DNA of 64,000 nt. Origin: Serratia sarumanii (GTDB lineage Bacteria; Pseudomonadota; Gammaproteobacteria; Enterobacterales; Enterobacteriaceae). The notes beneath the pieces were generated by a model. It was not told where the DNA came from, did not search any database, and worked only from the letters and a program-made list of their open reading frames with translations. A program made the translations under genes and the position numbers. The DNA lies in contig NZ_CP124751.1 of assembly GCF_029962605.1 (NCBI RefSeq), positions 19,788-83,787 on the forward strand. The letters are read 5' to 3'. The stretch's first letter is position 1; each line of letters begins with the position of its first letter. Positions 15,177-23,167 of the stretch are shown here, piece after piece.

Positions 15177-15580
15177 TTTTTAGCGACGTTGAGTCGCTAA
15201 AAACCAACGATCGGTCGCTTGCAGCCGGCTTCGCCGGCGCCGCTTTCACTGCCCGCCCGCTAATGCGGCCGTTCGCTAAGGCAGCCAGGCTAAAGGCCTG
15301 GCACTTTCTGGTGTATCCCCTCATGCCCGGCATCCGCGCAGAGAGACTGTCCCCGTGACAGACGCTGAGCCGGGGCGCCGCCGGCACAAGGGTACGCGTT
15401 GCCGGCGTCCTCACCCGTTCGCACTCCCTTCCTCCCTGCGGTCGTCCGTTCGTTTGCGCTGCGGCCTGCGGCGCCGCCCTTGTACCGTCAGCTGGTACCC
15501 CGTCTCGGTCTTGTTGTCACGGCGCCAGGCTCCCCGCGCCGGTGAAAGCCAAAAGGGGAATACACCAGAAAGAAGCCGGA
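15177..15580 (+). repeat. leading-region leader element L5 (complete)
   Basis: Near-identical to L2 and L7 through most of its length. Hairpin A is here TTTTTAGCGAC-gttga-GTCGCTAAAAA (15177-15203), with the same loop as L2 but different, still paired, stem bases. Hairpin B at 15224-15238, core from 15413, outer stem CCGTGACA/TGTCACGG. Ends shortly before the ParB-like gene. Confidence 0.8.
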
Positions 15581-15626
15581 TTGGCCTACCGCTGGATGAA
15601 ATTCATTACTGATGGAGGAGTTAACC

Positions 15627-17675
15627 ATGCCAAAGACCATAACTAAACCAAAAGCTAACAAAGCAGAGCCGAAGAAAAACGCGGCGGCGAAGTTTGTCGA
15701 AGCCGCGCTGGCCAAGGCCGAGCGTAAAAATCTCATGCTCAAAGAGCTGACTTTTTCGGATCAGAACGCGCGTATTACCCCTCGCTCTGAGGAAGATATT
15801 GAGGAGATGGCAACCAGCATCGAGGCCACGGGTCTGTTGCAGAATCTCGTCGTTCACCGCATGGCGGATGGCCGATACGGTGTGGACGCCGGTGAGACCC
15901 GCCGTCTTGGGATGGATTTGTTGATGGTGCAAGGGCGTTCAGCTGCTGGCGTCCCGGTAACGCCGGAGTTTATCGTTCCTGTTTTAGTCGTCGATCAACA
16001 GGACGCCTATGCGATTTCTGTCGCGGAGAACGTGCGCCGCACCAACCTGCAACCTGCCGATCAGCTCGAAAATATCCGTTTGTTGGCGATGAAAGGAACG
16101 CCCCCTGAGCAAATCGGCGCCATCCTCGGCTTCAGTACCCTGCATGTTAAAAAATGCCTTAAGTTGACAACCGTAGCCCCTGCGCTGCTGGAGCTGCTGA
16201 AAAAGAATCAAATCAATTTTGACCAGCTGGCGGCGTTGGGCGCGACGGATGATCACCAGCGCCAGCTTCAGGCATGGGAAAAGAGCAGCTATTACGCGAA
16301 CCTCCGCAAACCGAAGGCGTTACGCGAAGCTGTGTTGAACGATGAAGTGTCGGCGGCAGACAGCCATATCGTTGAATTTGTCGGACTGGAAGCCTATCAG
16401 GCTGCAGGGGGGGAAACTCGAGAAGATCTGTTTGCTGAAAGCGTCATCCTGACAAATCCGCTGATGCTGGAGACGTTGGCTATGGCCAAGCTGCAGGCTG
16501 CGGCAGATGAAGTGGCGAAAAATGAAGGGTGGGCATGGGCGGTTGGCCGCAGTCGAGAGGTGCGGAGTTATAACGGAGACGAAAAGACCTTCGAGATCCT
16601 TTTTGTTCAGGCGAAATTGAGCGACGAATTGCAGACAGAGATGGATCAGCTGCTCACCGAGCAAGAACTGCTGGATGACATGTTTGATACTGCTGGACTC
16701 GATGCAGACGAAGAATGGGAACATGCGCCGCGCGTTGAGCAAATTGAGGCGCGCATCAACGAGATCAACGACGCCGCCGAGATCAATAAGTGGTCGCCGG
16801 AAGTTCGTGCGACGGCGGGCGTAGTCGCTTACCTGAAAGATGGCCAGATCCAAATCCAACGCGGCTTGATGAAAGTGGAAGACATCAAGCAACAAGAAAA
16901 AGCCAACCGCGAAGAAATCAAGAAGAACACCCCACCGTCAGAAAAAGGGCTTTCCCAAGTATTGGTGGCAAGTTTGTCCGCCGAACGTACTTTGGCAGTA
17001 TCTGCGGCGCTGGCGCAGAACACCAACGTCGCGATTGCACTCCATACGTTCACGCTGGCACGGCGGGTGTTCGACGCGGGATATTTCTATGTGTTGCACA
17101 CCTCTGTAGAAAGCATGCGCAGCGGCTGCTTATCCCAGTCAGAAGAGGCTGGCAGCGTGAATGGTATCGCTAACCTGAAACTTAACGAGATGCATGAGAG
17201 CTGGTTGAACCAATTTCCTGAAAATTGGAGCGAAAGCTTTGAGTGGCTGCTGGCGTGGCCACAGGGTGATGTTCTCCGGTTGTTGGCATACTGCGTTTCC
17301 CACGGCCTCGATGGCCGAGACAGTTATCTCAAGGATAAGCGGGTTGGCACCAAGCTGGATTCGGTAGAAAAAGCCCTCGATTTCCAGATCGGGGAATGGT
17401 GGAAGCCGACGAGTGACAACTATTTTTCGCGGATTGGCAAAGACCAGATCGTTGATGCTCTCAATAGCGCCGGTGAAACCGGGAAGGCCAAAGATGCCGA
17501 GGGCATGAAACGTAAAGATGCCGCTGAGTTCGCCGCGGCGGTGCTGAGCGAAACCGGTTGGTTGCCGAGCTGCATGGCACCGCAGCCGCAGGCCGATACG
17601 GAAAACCGGGCTAATGCTACGGCCAGTTCTACAAACGCCAATGATACTGACGCTGACGACAGCGCTGCCGCCTAA
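15627..17675 (+). CDS. ParB/Spo0J-type nuclease-domain protein of the leading region
   Basis: 682 residues from the ATG at 15627, chosen because GGAGGAG lies eight bases before it; an upstream in-frame ATG at 15612 lacks a site. After a Lys/Ala-rich start comes a ParB/Srx domain (about 35-150) with VVHRMADGRYGVDAGETRR and VAENVRRTNLQPADQL, then an HTH-like stretch (IGAILGFSTLHVKKCLKL), a long acidic/coiled middle, and a Ser/Asn/Ala-rich tail. Proteins of this type (650-690 aa) stand directly in front of psiB-psiA in F and IncI leading regions. Exact role is unclear; it is not part of either partition cassette here. Confidence 0.88.
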   Translation: MPKTITKPKANKAEPKKNAAAKFVEAALAKAERKNLMLKELTFSDQNARITPRSEEDIEEMATSIEATGLLQNLVVHRMADGRYGVDAGETRRLGMDLLMVQGRSAAGVPVTPEFIVPVLVVDQQDAYAISVAENVRRTNLQPADQLENIRLLAMKGTPPEQIGAILGFSTLHVKKCLKLTTVAPALLELLKKNQINFDQLAALGATDDHQRQLQAWEKSSYYANLRKPKALREAVLNDEVSAADSHIVEFVGLEAYQAAGGETREDLFAESVILTNPLMLETLAMAKLQAAADEVAKNEGWAWAVGRSREVRSYNGDEKTFEILFVQAKLSDELQTEMDQLLTEQELLDDMFDTAGLDADEEWEHAPRVEQIEARINEINDAAEINKWSPEVRATAGVVAYLKDGQIQIQRGLMKVEDIKQQEKANREEIKKNTPPSEKGLSQVLVASLSAERTLAVSAALAQNTNVAIALHTFTLARRVFDAGYFYVLHTSVESMRSGCLSQSEEAGSVNGIANLKLNEMHESWLNQFPENWSESFEWLLAWPQGDVLRLLAYCVSHGLDGRDSYLKDKRVGTKLDSVEKALDFQIGEWWKPTSDNYFSRIGKDQIVDALNSAGETGKAKDAEGMKRKDAAEFAAAVLSETGWLPSCMAPQPQADTENRANATASSTNANDTDADDSAAA

Positions 17676-17687
17676 CTGACAAAGGAG

Positions 17688-17707
17688 CTGCCGCCCTCGG
17701 GCGGCAG
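17688..17707 (+). other. perfect hairpin between the ParB-like gene and psiB
   Basis: CTGCCGCCC-tc-GGGCGGCAG, 9-bp stem ending 10 bases before the psiB ATG. No T-run. It may tune mRNA stability or psiB translation, as no good ribosome site is otherwise seen. Confidence 0.5.
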
Positions 17708-17717
17708 AACAAACATT

Positions 17718-18182
17718 ATGAAAAACCAAAAATTAAGCCTTGCGCAGTTAGCCGTAATGAGTGCCTTTGAGCTGGAGCAGTATCGTGACCGGGGCAGGGA
17801 GGCGCGTCGTCAGTTGAACAACGTTGTTCTCGGCCAACTGGCGCTGCCGGATGGGTGGAACGCCATTGCGGAAGAGGCCAGCGAGTTTTGCGGGCAGGTG
17901 CCTGTTGTTTGTCGTATCAGTCCAACAGGGGATGACAATCTGGCCATTTACCTGTGCAGTGCTGGGAGTGAAGTGCCGGAATGGTCAGCCTTTCTACCAT
18001 TCCAGGAATCAACAAATCAGGCTGACCAGGGAAATCGTGTCGCCTGGTTACATACTGCGGAGAATTTTGACCCGGAGACGGTCAACAAGGTGTTGGAGAC
18101 TGTCGGTGATTACTACCGGCACGGGTTTAACCAGTCAGCGCAGCTGGCCGCCGCTCTACGGATGGGAGGGCTGTGCGTATGA
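17718..18182 (+). CDS. psiB: PsiB-like SOS inhibitor
   Basis: 154 residues (F PsiB is 144). The helical opening (LAQLAVMSAFELEQYRDRGR) and an acidic mixed alpha/beta body, plus its place between a ParB-like gene and psiA, match PsiB. Known role in F: binds RecA and prevents SOS induction while single-stranded plasmid DNA enters. Sequence similarity is diffuse, so the call rests partly on synteny. Its stop overlaps the psiA start (ATGA at 18179). Confidence 0.75.
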   Translation: MKNQKLSLAQLAVMSAFELEQYRDRGREARRQLNNVVLGQLALPDGWNAIAEEASEFCGQVPVVCRISPTGDDNLAIYLCSAGSEVPEWSAFLPFQESTNQADQGNRVAWLHTAENFDPETVNKVLETVGDYYRHGFNQSAQLAAALRMGGLCV

Positions 18183-18943
18183 TCCCGAACAGCCGCGCAC
18201 TGGTGCCGATAAACGAATATCAGCATGCCGCCGTCCACGCCGTGGCATTGGTCGAGCGCAAGAAGGAGCAGGGCAAGCGGCTCGCTGAATTCCCGTATGC
18301 CAAAGCCTTTTTTAAAGTGTTGAACAATGGGCGGGTGCAGGTTTTAGCAAACGACATTCGCCTGATTTCATCCAATTATTTTCCTAATGAACGGGGCGGT
18401 GCAAACATCGCGCATTATGTAGCGGCATTGGACAGACTGATCGAAAGCGGTGGACAGTACAGCCCGCTGCCGCTTGCTGGGGATGTCGCTGGCAAGCTGT
18501 TCCCGGCTTACGATGTCCTTTGCCGTGAGCGCCGCGAACGGCAGTGGGATATGCAGTATGAACGACAGGAACGGCGGCGTTCTCGTGAAGAACGGCAAAA
18601 GCGCCGACGCTACCAAAACCAGTTAGCGCAGGCAGAAGTCGAGCTGGCGTTTTCAACGCCGAGCACCCTTGGGACATGGTATGCACGTTGGAGCAAGCAG
18701 GACATATTTGAAGACGATCTGGTTGAAAGCGTTCTGACATGGGTAGAAAGATTCCCCAGTATGGCAGGCAGGGGGTTGCAGCATTACAAGAGCGACGCAT
18801 TGTGGAGCGTGATGGATCGATTGACGCGAGCAGATGCTGATATTTCTGAGACAGAACGACTATTTAATGCACTGCTCATTCCAAATAAGTTAAGGCTTGC
18901 TGCAGGGGAATCTGCAATAGATACTGAGTTAAATTTGTCCTAA
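18179..18943 (+). CDS. psiA: PsiA family protein
   Basis: 254 residues from the ATG at 18179, inside the stop of psiB. It shares with F PsiA the opening SRALVPINEYQHAAVHAVAL, the LAEFPYAKAFFKVLN segment, ALDRLIESGG, and a later AEVELAFSTPSTLGTWYARW. The middle is a highly charged Arg/Glu helix (about 115-155). PsiA is always paired with PsiB; its own function is unknown. A strong terminator follows. Confidence 0.9.
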   Translation: MIPNSRALVPINEYQHAAVHAVALVERKKEQGKRLAEFPYAKAFFKVLNNGRVQVLANDIRLISSNYFPNERGGANIAHYVAALDRLIESGGQYSPLPLAGDVAGKLFPAYDVLCRERRERQWDMQYERQERRRSREERQKRRRYQNQLAQAEVELAFSTPSTLGTWYARWSKQDIFEDDLVESVLTWVERFPSMAGRGLQHYKSDALWSVMDRLTRADADISETERLFNALLIPNKLRLAAGESAIDTELNLS

Positions 18944-18960
18944 GAAACAATAAACTGAGA

Positions 18961-18982
18961 AGGCGCCAAGTGGCGCCTTTTT
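18961..18982 (+). terminator. intrinsic terminator after psiBA
   Basis: AGGCGCCA-ag-TGGCGCCT followed by TTTTTG. Confidence 0.9.
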
Positions 18983-18984
18983 GT

Positions 18985-19455
18985 TATTGGTATGTCAGGC
19001 AGACCACGGATGCTGGAGCTTCCTCCGGTGGCAGGCCGCTCGCGACCCGCCATCAGCCCTACTCGACTAGCAGTCCGCACGCGGTCAGCAAGTCTCGCCG
19101 AACCCGCGTTGCGGTTTCGGGCCAGTAGGCTAAGGTCTGAAAGCCAAAATCAAGATCGACAACCTACGCTTGCAGCCGGCTATGCCGGCGCCGCTCCCAC
19201 TGATCGCCCCTAGGGCGGCGATCGCTAAGGGCGACCCGTCGTTCCGCCGTGCCGAGGGTGTTCATCCTCATCAATTCCCTGTGGCCATCTCTCTGAGAGT
19301 TTTTGCGGAGGGCTATTCGTAGCGCCATTCCGTTCAAAAAACAAGGTTCTGGCAAGCCACGCCGCAAGCGGCGCCCTTGTTTTTCTCCGGGCCTGTCGCA
19401 ACTCGGCCCTACGCCGCAAAGAACTCGCTGAGATATGGAATCACAAGAGGAATAG
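18985..19455 (+). repeat. leading-region leader element L6 (divergent)
   Basis: Shares with L7 the 5' part (TCCTCCGGTG, then CGAACCCGCGTTGCGG and TTTCGGGCCAGT) and hairpin B GCCGGC-tat-GCCGGC (19175-19189) after GCTTGCA. Hairpin C is ATCGCC-N4-GGGCG-GCGAT-like. The core of the other copies is not recognisable; other stems (GGCGCCCTTGTTTTT...) replace it. No gene inside. Confidence 0.6.
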
Positions 19456-19461
19456 ACCAGA

Positions 19462-19902
19462 ATGAACCCCGATAACGTCAACGTCAAAACCGCCGCTGCA
19501 GAATCTGCCGAGATATGTGAAAAGGCAGGAATGTGCGAACCAGAGGCCCCAGAGCCGTGGGAAAAGCCCGGCGTGCAATATCCTGCCGCCGTTCGAGCGT
19601 TGGAAATGGAGTTTTGCTATTTAGACGATCTGAATGACCTGTATGCGCAAAGCAGCACGTCACCCGACGAGCTGGAGCAGGCGCTCTATGTGATTTTCGG
19701 CCGGATGACTGAGCTTGTCCAAAGCTGTGGTGCTGATTATAAGCAGCCGGACAAACCGCGAGTTGCCTACGAAATGATCCAATATTGGGTCAGAGCGCAA
19801 CGGGTCGCACAGCGTGACTACGGGGAGATCGGTCAGCGCGCCTGGGAGCATGCACGTTACAGACTGGCGCAAGAGATGGCAGTGGAGTATTCGTACAACT
19901 GA
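19462..19902 (+). CDS. hypothetical leading-region protein (146 aa)
   Basis: Acidic N-terminal 45 residues (SAEICEKAGMCEPEAPEPWE), then a helical domain with ALEMEFCYLDDLNDLYAQ and a C-terminal AWEHARYRLAQEMAVEYSYN. No family recognised. Preceded by leader L6 and followed by the palindrome that also serves the StbDE promoter. Candidate early-transfer protein by position only. Confidence 0.65.
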   Translation: MNPDNVNVKTAAAESAEICEKAGMCEPEAPEPWEKPGVQYPAAVRALEMEFCYLDDLNDLYAQSSTSPDELEQALYVIFGRMTELVQSCGADYKQPDKPRVAYEMIQYWVRAQRVAQRDYGEIGQRAWEHARYRLAQEMAVEYSYN

Positions 19903-19922
19903 CAAGCTGGACGATTTTTATC

Positions 19923-19979
19923 AAAAAGACCTGTTAACAGGTCTTTTTGGTGGTATAATAAGACCACTTAACAGGTCTT
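19923..19979. promoter_or_regulatory. StbDE operator pair with promoter; doubles as terminator
   Basis: Two copies of the 20-bp dyad AAGACC-N8-GGTCTT (19926-19945 and 19960-19979), both with TTAACA in the centre, 34 bp apart, flank a TATAAT at 19954-19959. The first copy is extended to a 26-bp perfect palindrome (19923-19948) ending in TTTTT, which can terminate transcription of the 19462 gene. The arrangement fits autoregulation by the antitoxin/toxin complex. Confidence 0.75.
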
Positions 19980-19996
19980 ATTAAGTCGAGGATACC

Positions 19997-20248
19997 ATGC
20001 CAAATATCATTCTGAGTGACACAAGTGCGAGCATCAGCGAGCTGAAGAAAAACCCAATGGAAACCGTTGGCGCCGGCGCCGGGTTTCCGGTGGCCATACT
20101 GAACCGCAATAAGCCAGAATTTTATTGCGTGCCGGCGGCGCTCTACGAGCAAATGCTCGATGCCCTCGATGATCAGGAGCTGGTGAAATTGGTCAATGAG
20201 CGTCGTAGCGAAGCGCTGGTTGATATCGATCTGGATCAGTTCGCATGA
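19997..20248 (+). CDS. stbD: StbD/RelB-type antitoxin (Phd-like fold)
   Basis: 83 residues. The N-terminal ILSDTSASISELKKNPMETV is the DNA-binding Phd/YefM-type start seen in StbD antitoxins; PVAILNRNKPEFYCVPAALYEQML completes the fold, and the acidic tail should neutralise the toxin. Stop and toxin start overlap by four bases (20245-20248). Known role: binds and inhibits the RelE-like partner and represses the operon. Confidence 0.88.
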   Translation: MPNIILSDTSASISELKKNPMETVGAGAGFPVAILNRNKPEFYCVPAALYEQMLDALDDQELVKLVNERRSEALVDIDLDQFA

Positions 20249-20532
20249 CGTATACGGTCAAATTTCGTGAGTCGGCGCTGAAAGAGTGGGGCAAGCTGGA
20301 CAAATCGCTGCAGCAGCAGTTCGCCAAAAAGCTGAAAAAATGCTGCGAGAACCCGCATATTCCGTCAGCAAAACTGCGGGGGATGCCGGGATGTTACAAA
20401 ATCAAGCTGCGCGCCTCGGGGTTTCGTCTGGTTTACGAAGTGATCGACGATTGCCTGATTATCGCGGTGGTTGCCGTCGGCAAACGTGAGCGCGGCGATG
20501 TGTACCAGCTGGCCAGTGAACGTCTTAAATAA
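20245..20532 (+). CDS. stbE: StbE/RelE-family toxin
   Basis: 95 residues, basic. RelE/ParE fold features: FRESALKEWGKLDKSLQQQF, a KKLKKCCENP helix, RGMPGCYKIKLRASGFRLVYEV with the Arg typical of RelE-type ribosome-dependent RNases, and the C-terminal VVAVGKRERGDVY. The family cleaves mRNA at the ribosome. It forms an addiction module with stbD and adds to the two partition systems. The inverted repeat at about 20539-20559 follows the stop. Confidence 0.88.
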   Translation: MTYTVKFRESALKEWGKLDKSLQQQFAKKLKKCCENPHIPSAKLRGMPGCYKIKLRASGFRLVYEVIDDCLIIAVVAVGKRERGDVYQLASERLK

Positions 20533-20538
20533 AAAACC

Positions 20539-20559
20539 ATGCAGGCAATTGGCCTGCAT
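20539..20559 (+). terminator. stem-loop after stbDE
   Basis: ATGCAGGC-N5-GCCTGCAT shortly after the toxin stop; followed by TAATCTC, so weak as an intrinsic terminator. Confidence 0.5.
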
Positions 20560-20624
20560 TAATCTCACTGCGGATAATAACGAGAATTTACTGTCGTACA
20601 GGCAGATGCATTAAAATTAAGCTA

Positions 20625-21140
20625 TGAGCTTCCTCCGGTGTCTGGCCGCACGCGTCCAGCCATCAGCCCAACTCGACTAGCCGCCCGCCTGCGGTCGTCA
20701 AGTCTCGCCGAACCCGCGTTGCGGTTTCGGGCCAGTCGGCTATGGTCTGAAAGCCAACTGCAACATCAAAGACTAGCGCTTGCAGCCGGCGATGCCGGCG
20801 CCGCTTTGACTGCCCGCCCGCTAATGCGGCCGTTCGCTAAGGCAGCCAGGCTAAAGGCCTGGCACTTTCTGGTGTATCCCCTCATGCCCGGCATCCGCGC
20901 AGAGAGACTGTCCCCGTGACAGACGCTGAGCCGGGGCGCCGCCGGCACAAGGGTACGCGTTGCCGGCGTCCTCACCCGTTCGCACTCCCTTCCTCCCTGC
21001 GGTCGTTTGGTCGCTTGCGCTGCGGCCTGCGGCGCCGCCCTTGTACCGTCAGCTGATACCCCGTCTCGGTCTTGTTGTCACGGCGCCAGGCTCCCCGCGC
21101 CGGCGAAAGCCAAAAGGGGAATACACCAGAAAGAAGCCGT
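20625..21140 (+). repeat. leading-region leader element L7 (complete, longest)
   Basis: The 5' part matches L6 (CCTCCGGTG... to about 20755), the rest is near-identical to L2 and L5: hairpin B at 20785-20799, hairpin D, core from 20974, outer stem CCGTGACA/TGTCACGG, and the end AAGGGGAATACACCAGAAAG. L7 therefore looks like a composite of the two sequence types. Repeating open frames inside it are not genes. Confidence 0.8.
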
Positions 21141-21175
21141 TGCGGCTTCTGAGTTACTGACTAACGGGAGTGGTT

Positions 21176-21634
21176 ATGTCAACGATCGAGCAACAGCAGC
21201 AACAACAAATGGTTTTTTATATTCCGGGAACAACGTGGCCACTGGATGTCGCAATCTGGCTGGAAGATCGCTTTGTCACGTCGTCAGGCAAAACGCTTGA
21301 ACAGCTACAGCAGCGTAATCCTGCATGTGTTCTGGTGTCGTATGAAGAAGCGAAGCGCGGGATGTATGAGGCCGCAAGTCTGCCTGTCCGTCGTATCAGC
21401 AAAGATGAGTACATGGACAAGTTGGAGATGTTGCCGCCGCTCGATTGGAAGTATTTTGATGGCCAAGAATCTTTCAAGATGATGGAAATGTATTGCGGGA
21501 ATATTACCGATATTTTCGCCCAGCTTGGCAATAGCTATTTTGCGATGCGCGATCATGTTTCGTTACCACATGCTGAGATCATGCAGCGTGTGCGTACATT
21601 TATAGATGCCGAGTCTGCGGCCGTAGCAGCCTGA
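21176..21634 (+). CDS. hypothetical leading-region protein, possibly DUF1419
   Basis: 152 residues from the ATG at 21176 (GGGAGTGG before it); the Gln run after the start is followed by MVFYIPGTTWPLDVAIWLED. The C-terminal half (LPPLDWKYFDGQESFKMMEM, then NSYFAMRDHVSLPHAEIMQR) resembles what I remember of DUF1419 proteins, uncertainly. No membrane segment or signal. Behind leader L7. Function unknown. Confidence 0.65.
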   Translation: MSTIEQQQQQQMVFYIPGTTWPLDVAIWLEDRFVTSSGKTLEQLQQRNPACVLVSYEEAKRGMYEAASLPVRRISKDEYMDKLEMLPPLDWKYFDGQESFKMMEMYCGNITDIFAQLGNSYFAMRDHVSLPHAEIMQRVRTFIDAESAAVAA

Positions 21635-21641
21635 ATAGTTT

Positions 21642-21666
21642 CCCTCGGTGTTAGCAACACCGGGGG
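21642..21666 (+). other. intercistronic stem-loop
   Basis: CCCTCGGTGTT-agc-AACACCGgGGG between the 21176 gene and the small gene at 21692; no T-run. Probably a transcript-stabilising or attenuating hairpin. Confidence 0.5.
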
Positions 21667-21691
21667 ATCCTCGATAAGAAGGAAATCGACA

Positions 21692-21841
21692 ATGATTATT
21701 GATGACTATATCGCGGCAATCGGTCGTAAAATTTGGGAACAATGGCAAGAAAATAAACCGGTAATTATTCCAGCTCTTAAAGGTTTTGAGTGGGCACAGT
21801 TGCTCCGCTACTTAGAACTAAAACGGGGCTATGCGTGTTGA
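21692..21841 (+). CDS. small leading-region protein (49 aa)
   Basis: A 49-residue frame, MIIDDYIAAIGRKIWEQW at its start, ending KRGYAC, with AAGAAGGAAA as ribosome site 11 bases before the ATG and a strong terminator 16 bp after the stop. The bracketing by a hairpin and a T-run terminator makes it a credible real gene despite its length. It is predicted helical, soluble and aromatic-rich. Function unknown. Confidence 0.6.
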   Translation: MIIDDYIAAIGRKIWEQWQENKPVIIPALKGFEWAQLLRYLELKRGYAC

Positions 21842-21857
21842 CTCATGATATGAACTG

Positions 21858-21885
21858 AGCCACCCAATTGGGTGGCTTTTTATTT
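21858..21885 (+). terminator. intrinsic terminator
   Basis: AGCCACCC-AATT-GGGTGGCT followed by TTTTATTT. Confidence 0.92.
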
Positions 21886-22290
21886 CGGCTGTCGCCTGTC
21901 TGCGGCGTCGAGCCGCTGACAGGCGAACAAAGCGCTTGCAGCGGGCTGAGCCCGCGCCGCTTTTGCAGTTTCCATCAAGATGAAAACTGTAAGGCTATCA
22001 GGCTCCGCCTGATGTTACGTTTTGGTGTTTCCATTTCCTCTGCGGTGCTTAGCGGCATGTCTTTTGCTGTGACAGACCTTGTGCCGGGGCACCTACATCG
22101 CAAGGGTTCGCTACCGCCGTCCATCCTCGCCCGTTCGCACTCACTCAACGCAGTTTCGTTCGCTTGCGCATGCGGCCTGCGGTGTCGCCCATGCGTTGCA
22201 GGTTTATACCCCGTCACGGTCATTGCGTCACAGCACAAGACGCGCCGCTCCGGCAAAACCGGAATAAATGGCAACACCGAAAACAGACTG
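21886..22290 (+). repeat. leading-region leader element L8
   Basis: Same layout with the most changed stems. Hairpin A is CGCCTGTC plus inner GCGGC-gtcga-GCCGC plus GACAGGCG; hairpin B GCGGGC-tga-GCCCGC (21941-21955) after GCTTGCA; hairpin D ATCAGGC/GCCTGAT; outer stem GCTGTGAC (22066-22073) / GTCACAGC (22227-22234); core CCCGTTCGCACTCACT from 22129. The changes keep the pairing. No gene inside. Confidence 0.75.
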
Positions 22291-22302
22291 AAGGGGATGA
22301 AT

Positions 22303-23124
22303 ATGAAGCGACTGTATAGCGGATTTCGCCAGGCAAATGTGATCCGCCAAACTCGACCATTGACAAATGATGAGTTATTCCGTCACGTACCAAGTGTTTT
22401 CTCTGAAGAAAAACATGCATCACGTAGTGAGCGTTATACCTACATACCAACGATTAATTTGTTGGATAGACTCCGCGAAGAAGGTTTCCATCCATTTTAT
22501 GCTTGCCAAACAAAAGTTCGCGATGATGATAAACGTGGTCACACGCGGCACATGCTAAGGCTTCGTAGAAATGGTTTCGGTCAAAATGATGAGGTTCCTG
22601 AGATTATTTTACTTAATAGTCACGATGGGAGTAGCAGCTATCAAATGATTCCGGGCATATTTAGATTTGTTTGTAACAACGGTTTAGTGTGCGGCGACAC
22701 GTTCGGGGAAGTCCGTGTTCCACACAAAGGGGATGTTGTTGGAAGAGTGATTGATGGTGCTTATGAAGTGCTAAGTTTTTTTGAAAAAGTAACGGATTCT
22801 CGTGATGAAATGAAGGCGGTTATTCTTGATAAGAACGAGCAACATGTGTTTGCTGATGCCGCATTAGGGTACAAATATTTTGGAGAGCATCAACCAATAA
22901 CAGCAGAACAGGTGCTGAGTCCACGACGCTGGCAGGATAAGAAAGATGATTTGTGGACAACGTTTCAAAGGGTGCAAGAAAACATAATAAAAGGTGAAAT
23001 ACCTGGAATCAGCGCCAACGGAAAGCGAAACAGAACTCGTGCAGTCAATAGCATAACTGGCGATGTAAAGCTCAATAATGCGTTGTGGAAAATGGCAGAA
23101 ACCATGAAAAACCTGAAGTCGTAA
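22303..23124 (+). CDS. DUF932 family protein
   Basis: 273 residues from the ATG at 22303, seven bases after AAGGGG; an ATG at 22297 is too close to that site. It follows the DUF932/YfjQ-YafZ pattern well known from E. coli prophage-like islands and plasmids: NVIRQTRPLTNDELFRHVPS, SRSERYTYIPTINLL, GFHPFYACQTKVRD, the invariant-looking EIILLNSHDGSSSYQM, FRFVCNNGLVCGD and VRVPHKG. Function unknown. It sits behind leader L8 at the oriT-proximal end of the leading region, so it would be among the first genes to enter a recipient. Confidence 0.88.
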   Translation: MKRLYSGFRQANVIRQTRPLTNDELFRHVPSVFSEEKHASRSERYTYIPTINLLDRLREEGFHPFYACQTKVRDDDKRGHTRHMLRLRRNGFGQNDEVPEIILLNSHDGSSSYQMIPGIFRFVCNNGLVCGDTFGEVRVPHKGDVVGRVIDGAYEVLSFFEKVTDSRDEMKAVILDKNEQHVFADAALGYKYFGEHQPITAEQVLSPRRWQDKKDDLWTTFQRVQENIIKGEIPGISANGKRNRTRAVNSITGDVKLNNALWKMAETMKNLKS

Positions 23125-23132
23125 TGATAGGG

Positions 23133-23158
23133 TTCTGGCGGTTTAAATGCCGCCAGAA
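23133..23158 (+). terminator. stem-loop after the DUF932 gene
   Basis: TTCTGGCGG / CCGCCAGAA, perfect 9-bp stem with an 8-base loop, followed by an AT-rich stretch. It covers an alternative ATG at 23147, so the later ATG at 23168 is preferred for the next gene. Confidence 0.6.
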
Positions 23159-23167
23159 ATTAAAAAT

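Noticed and set aside
18992..19213. 73-residue frame in leader L6
   Set aside because: Shared with the L7 frame at 20638 only because both are leader copies; Arg/Ser/Pro-rich with no start signal.
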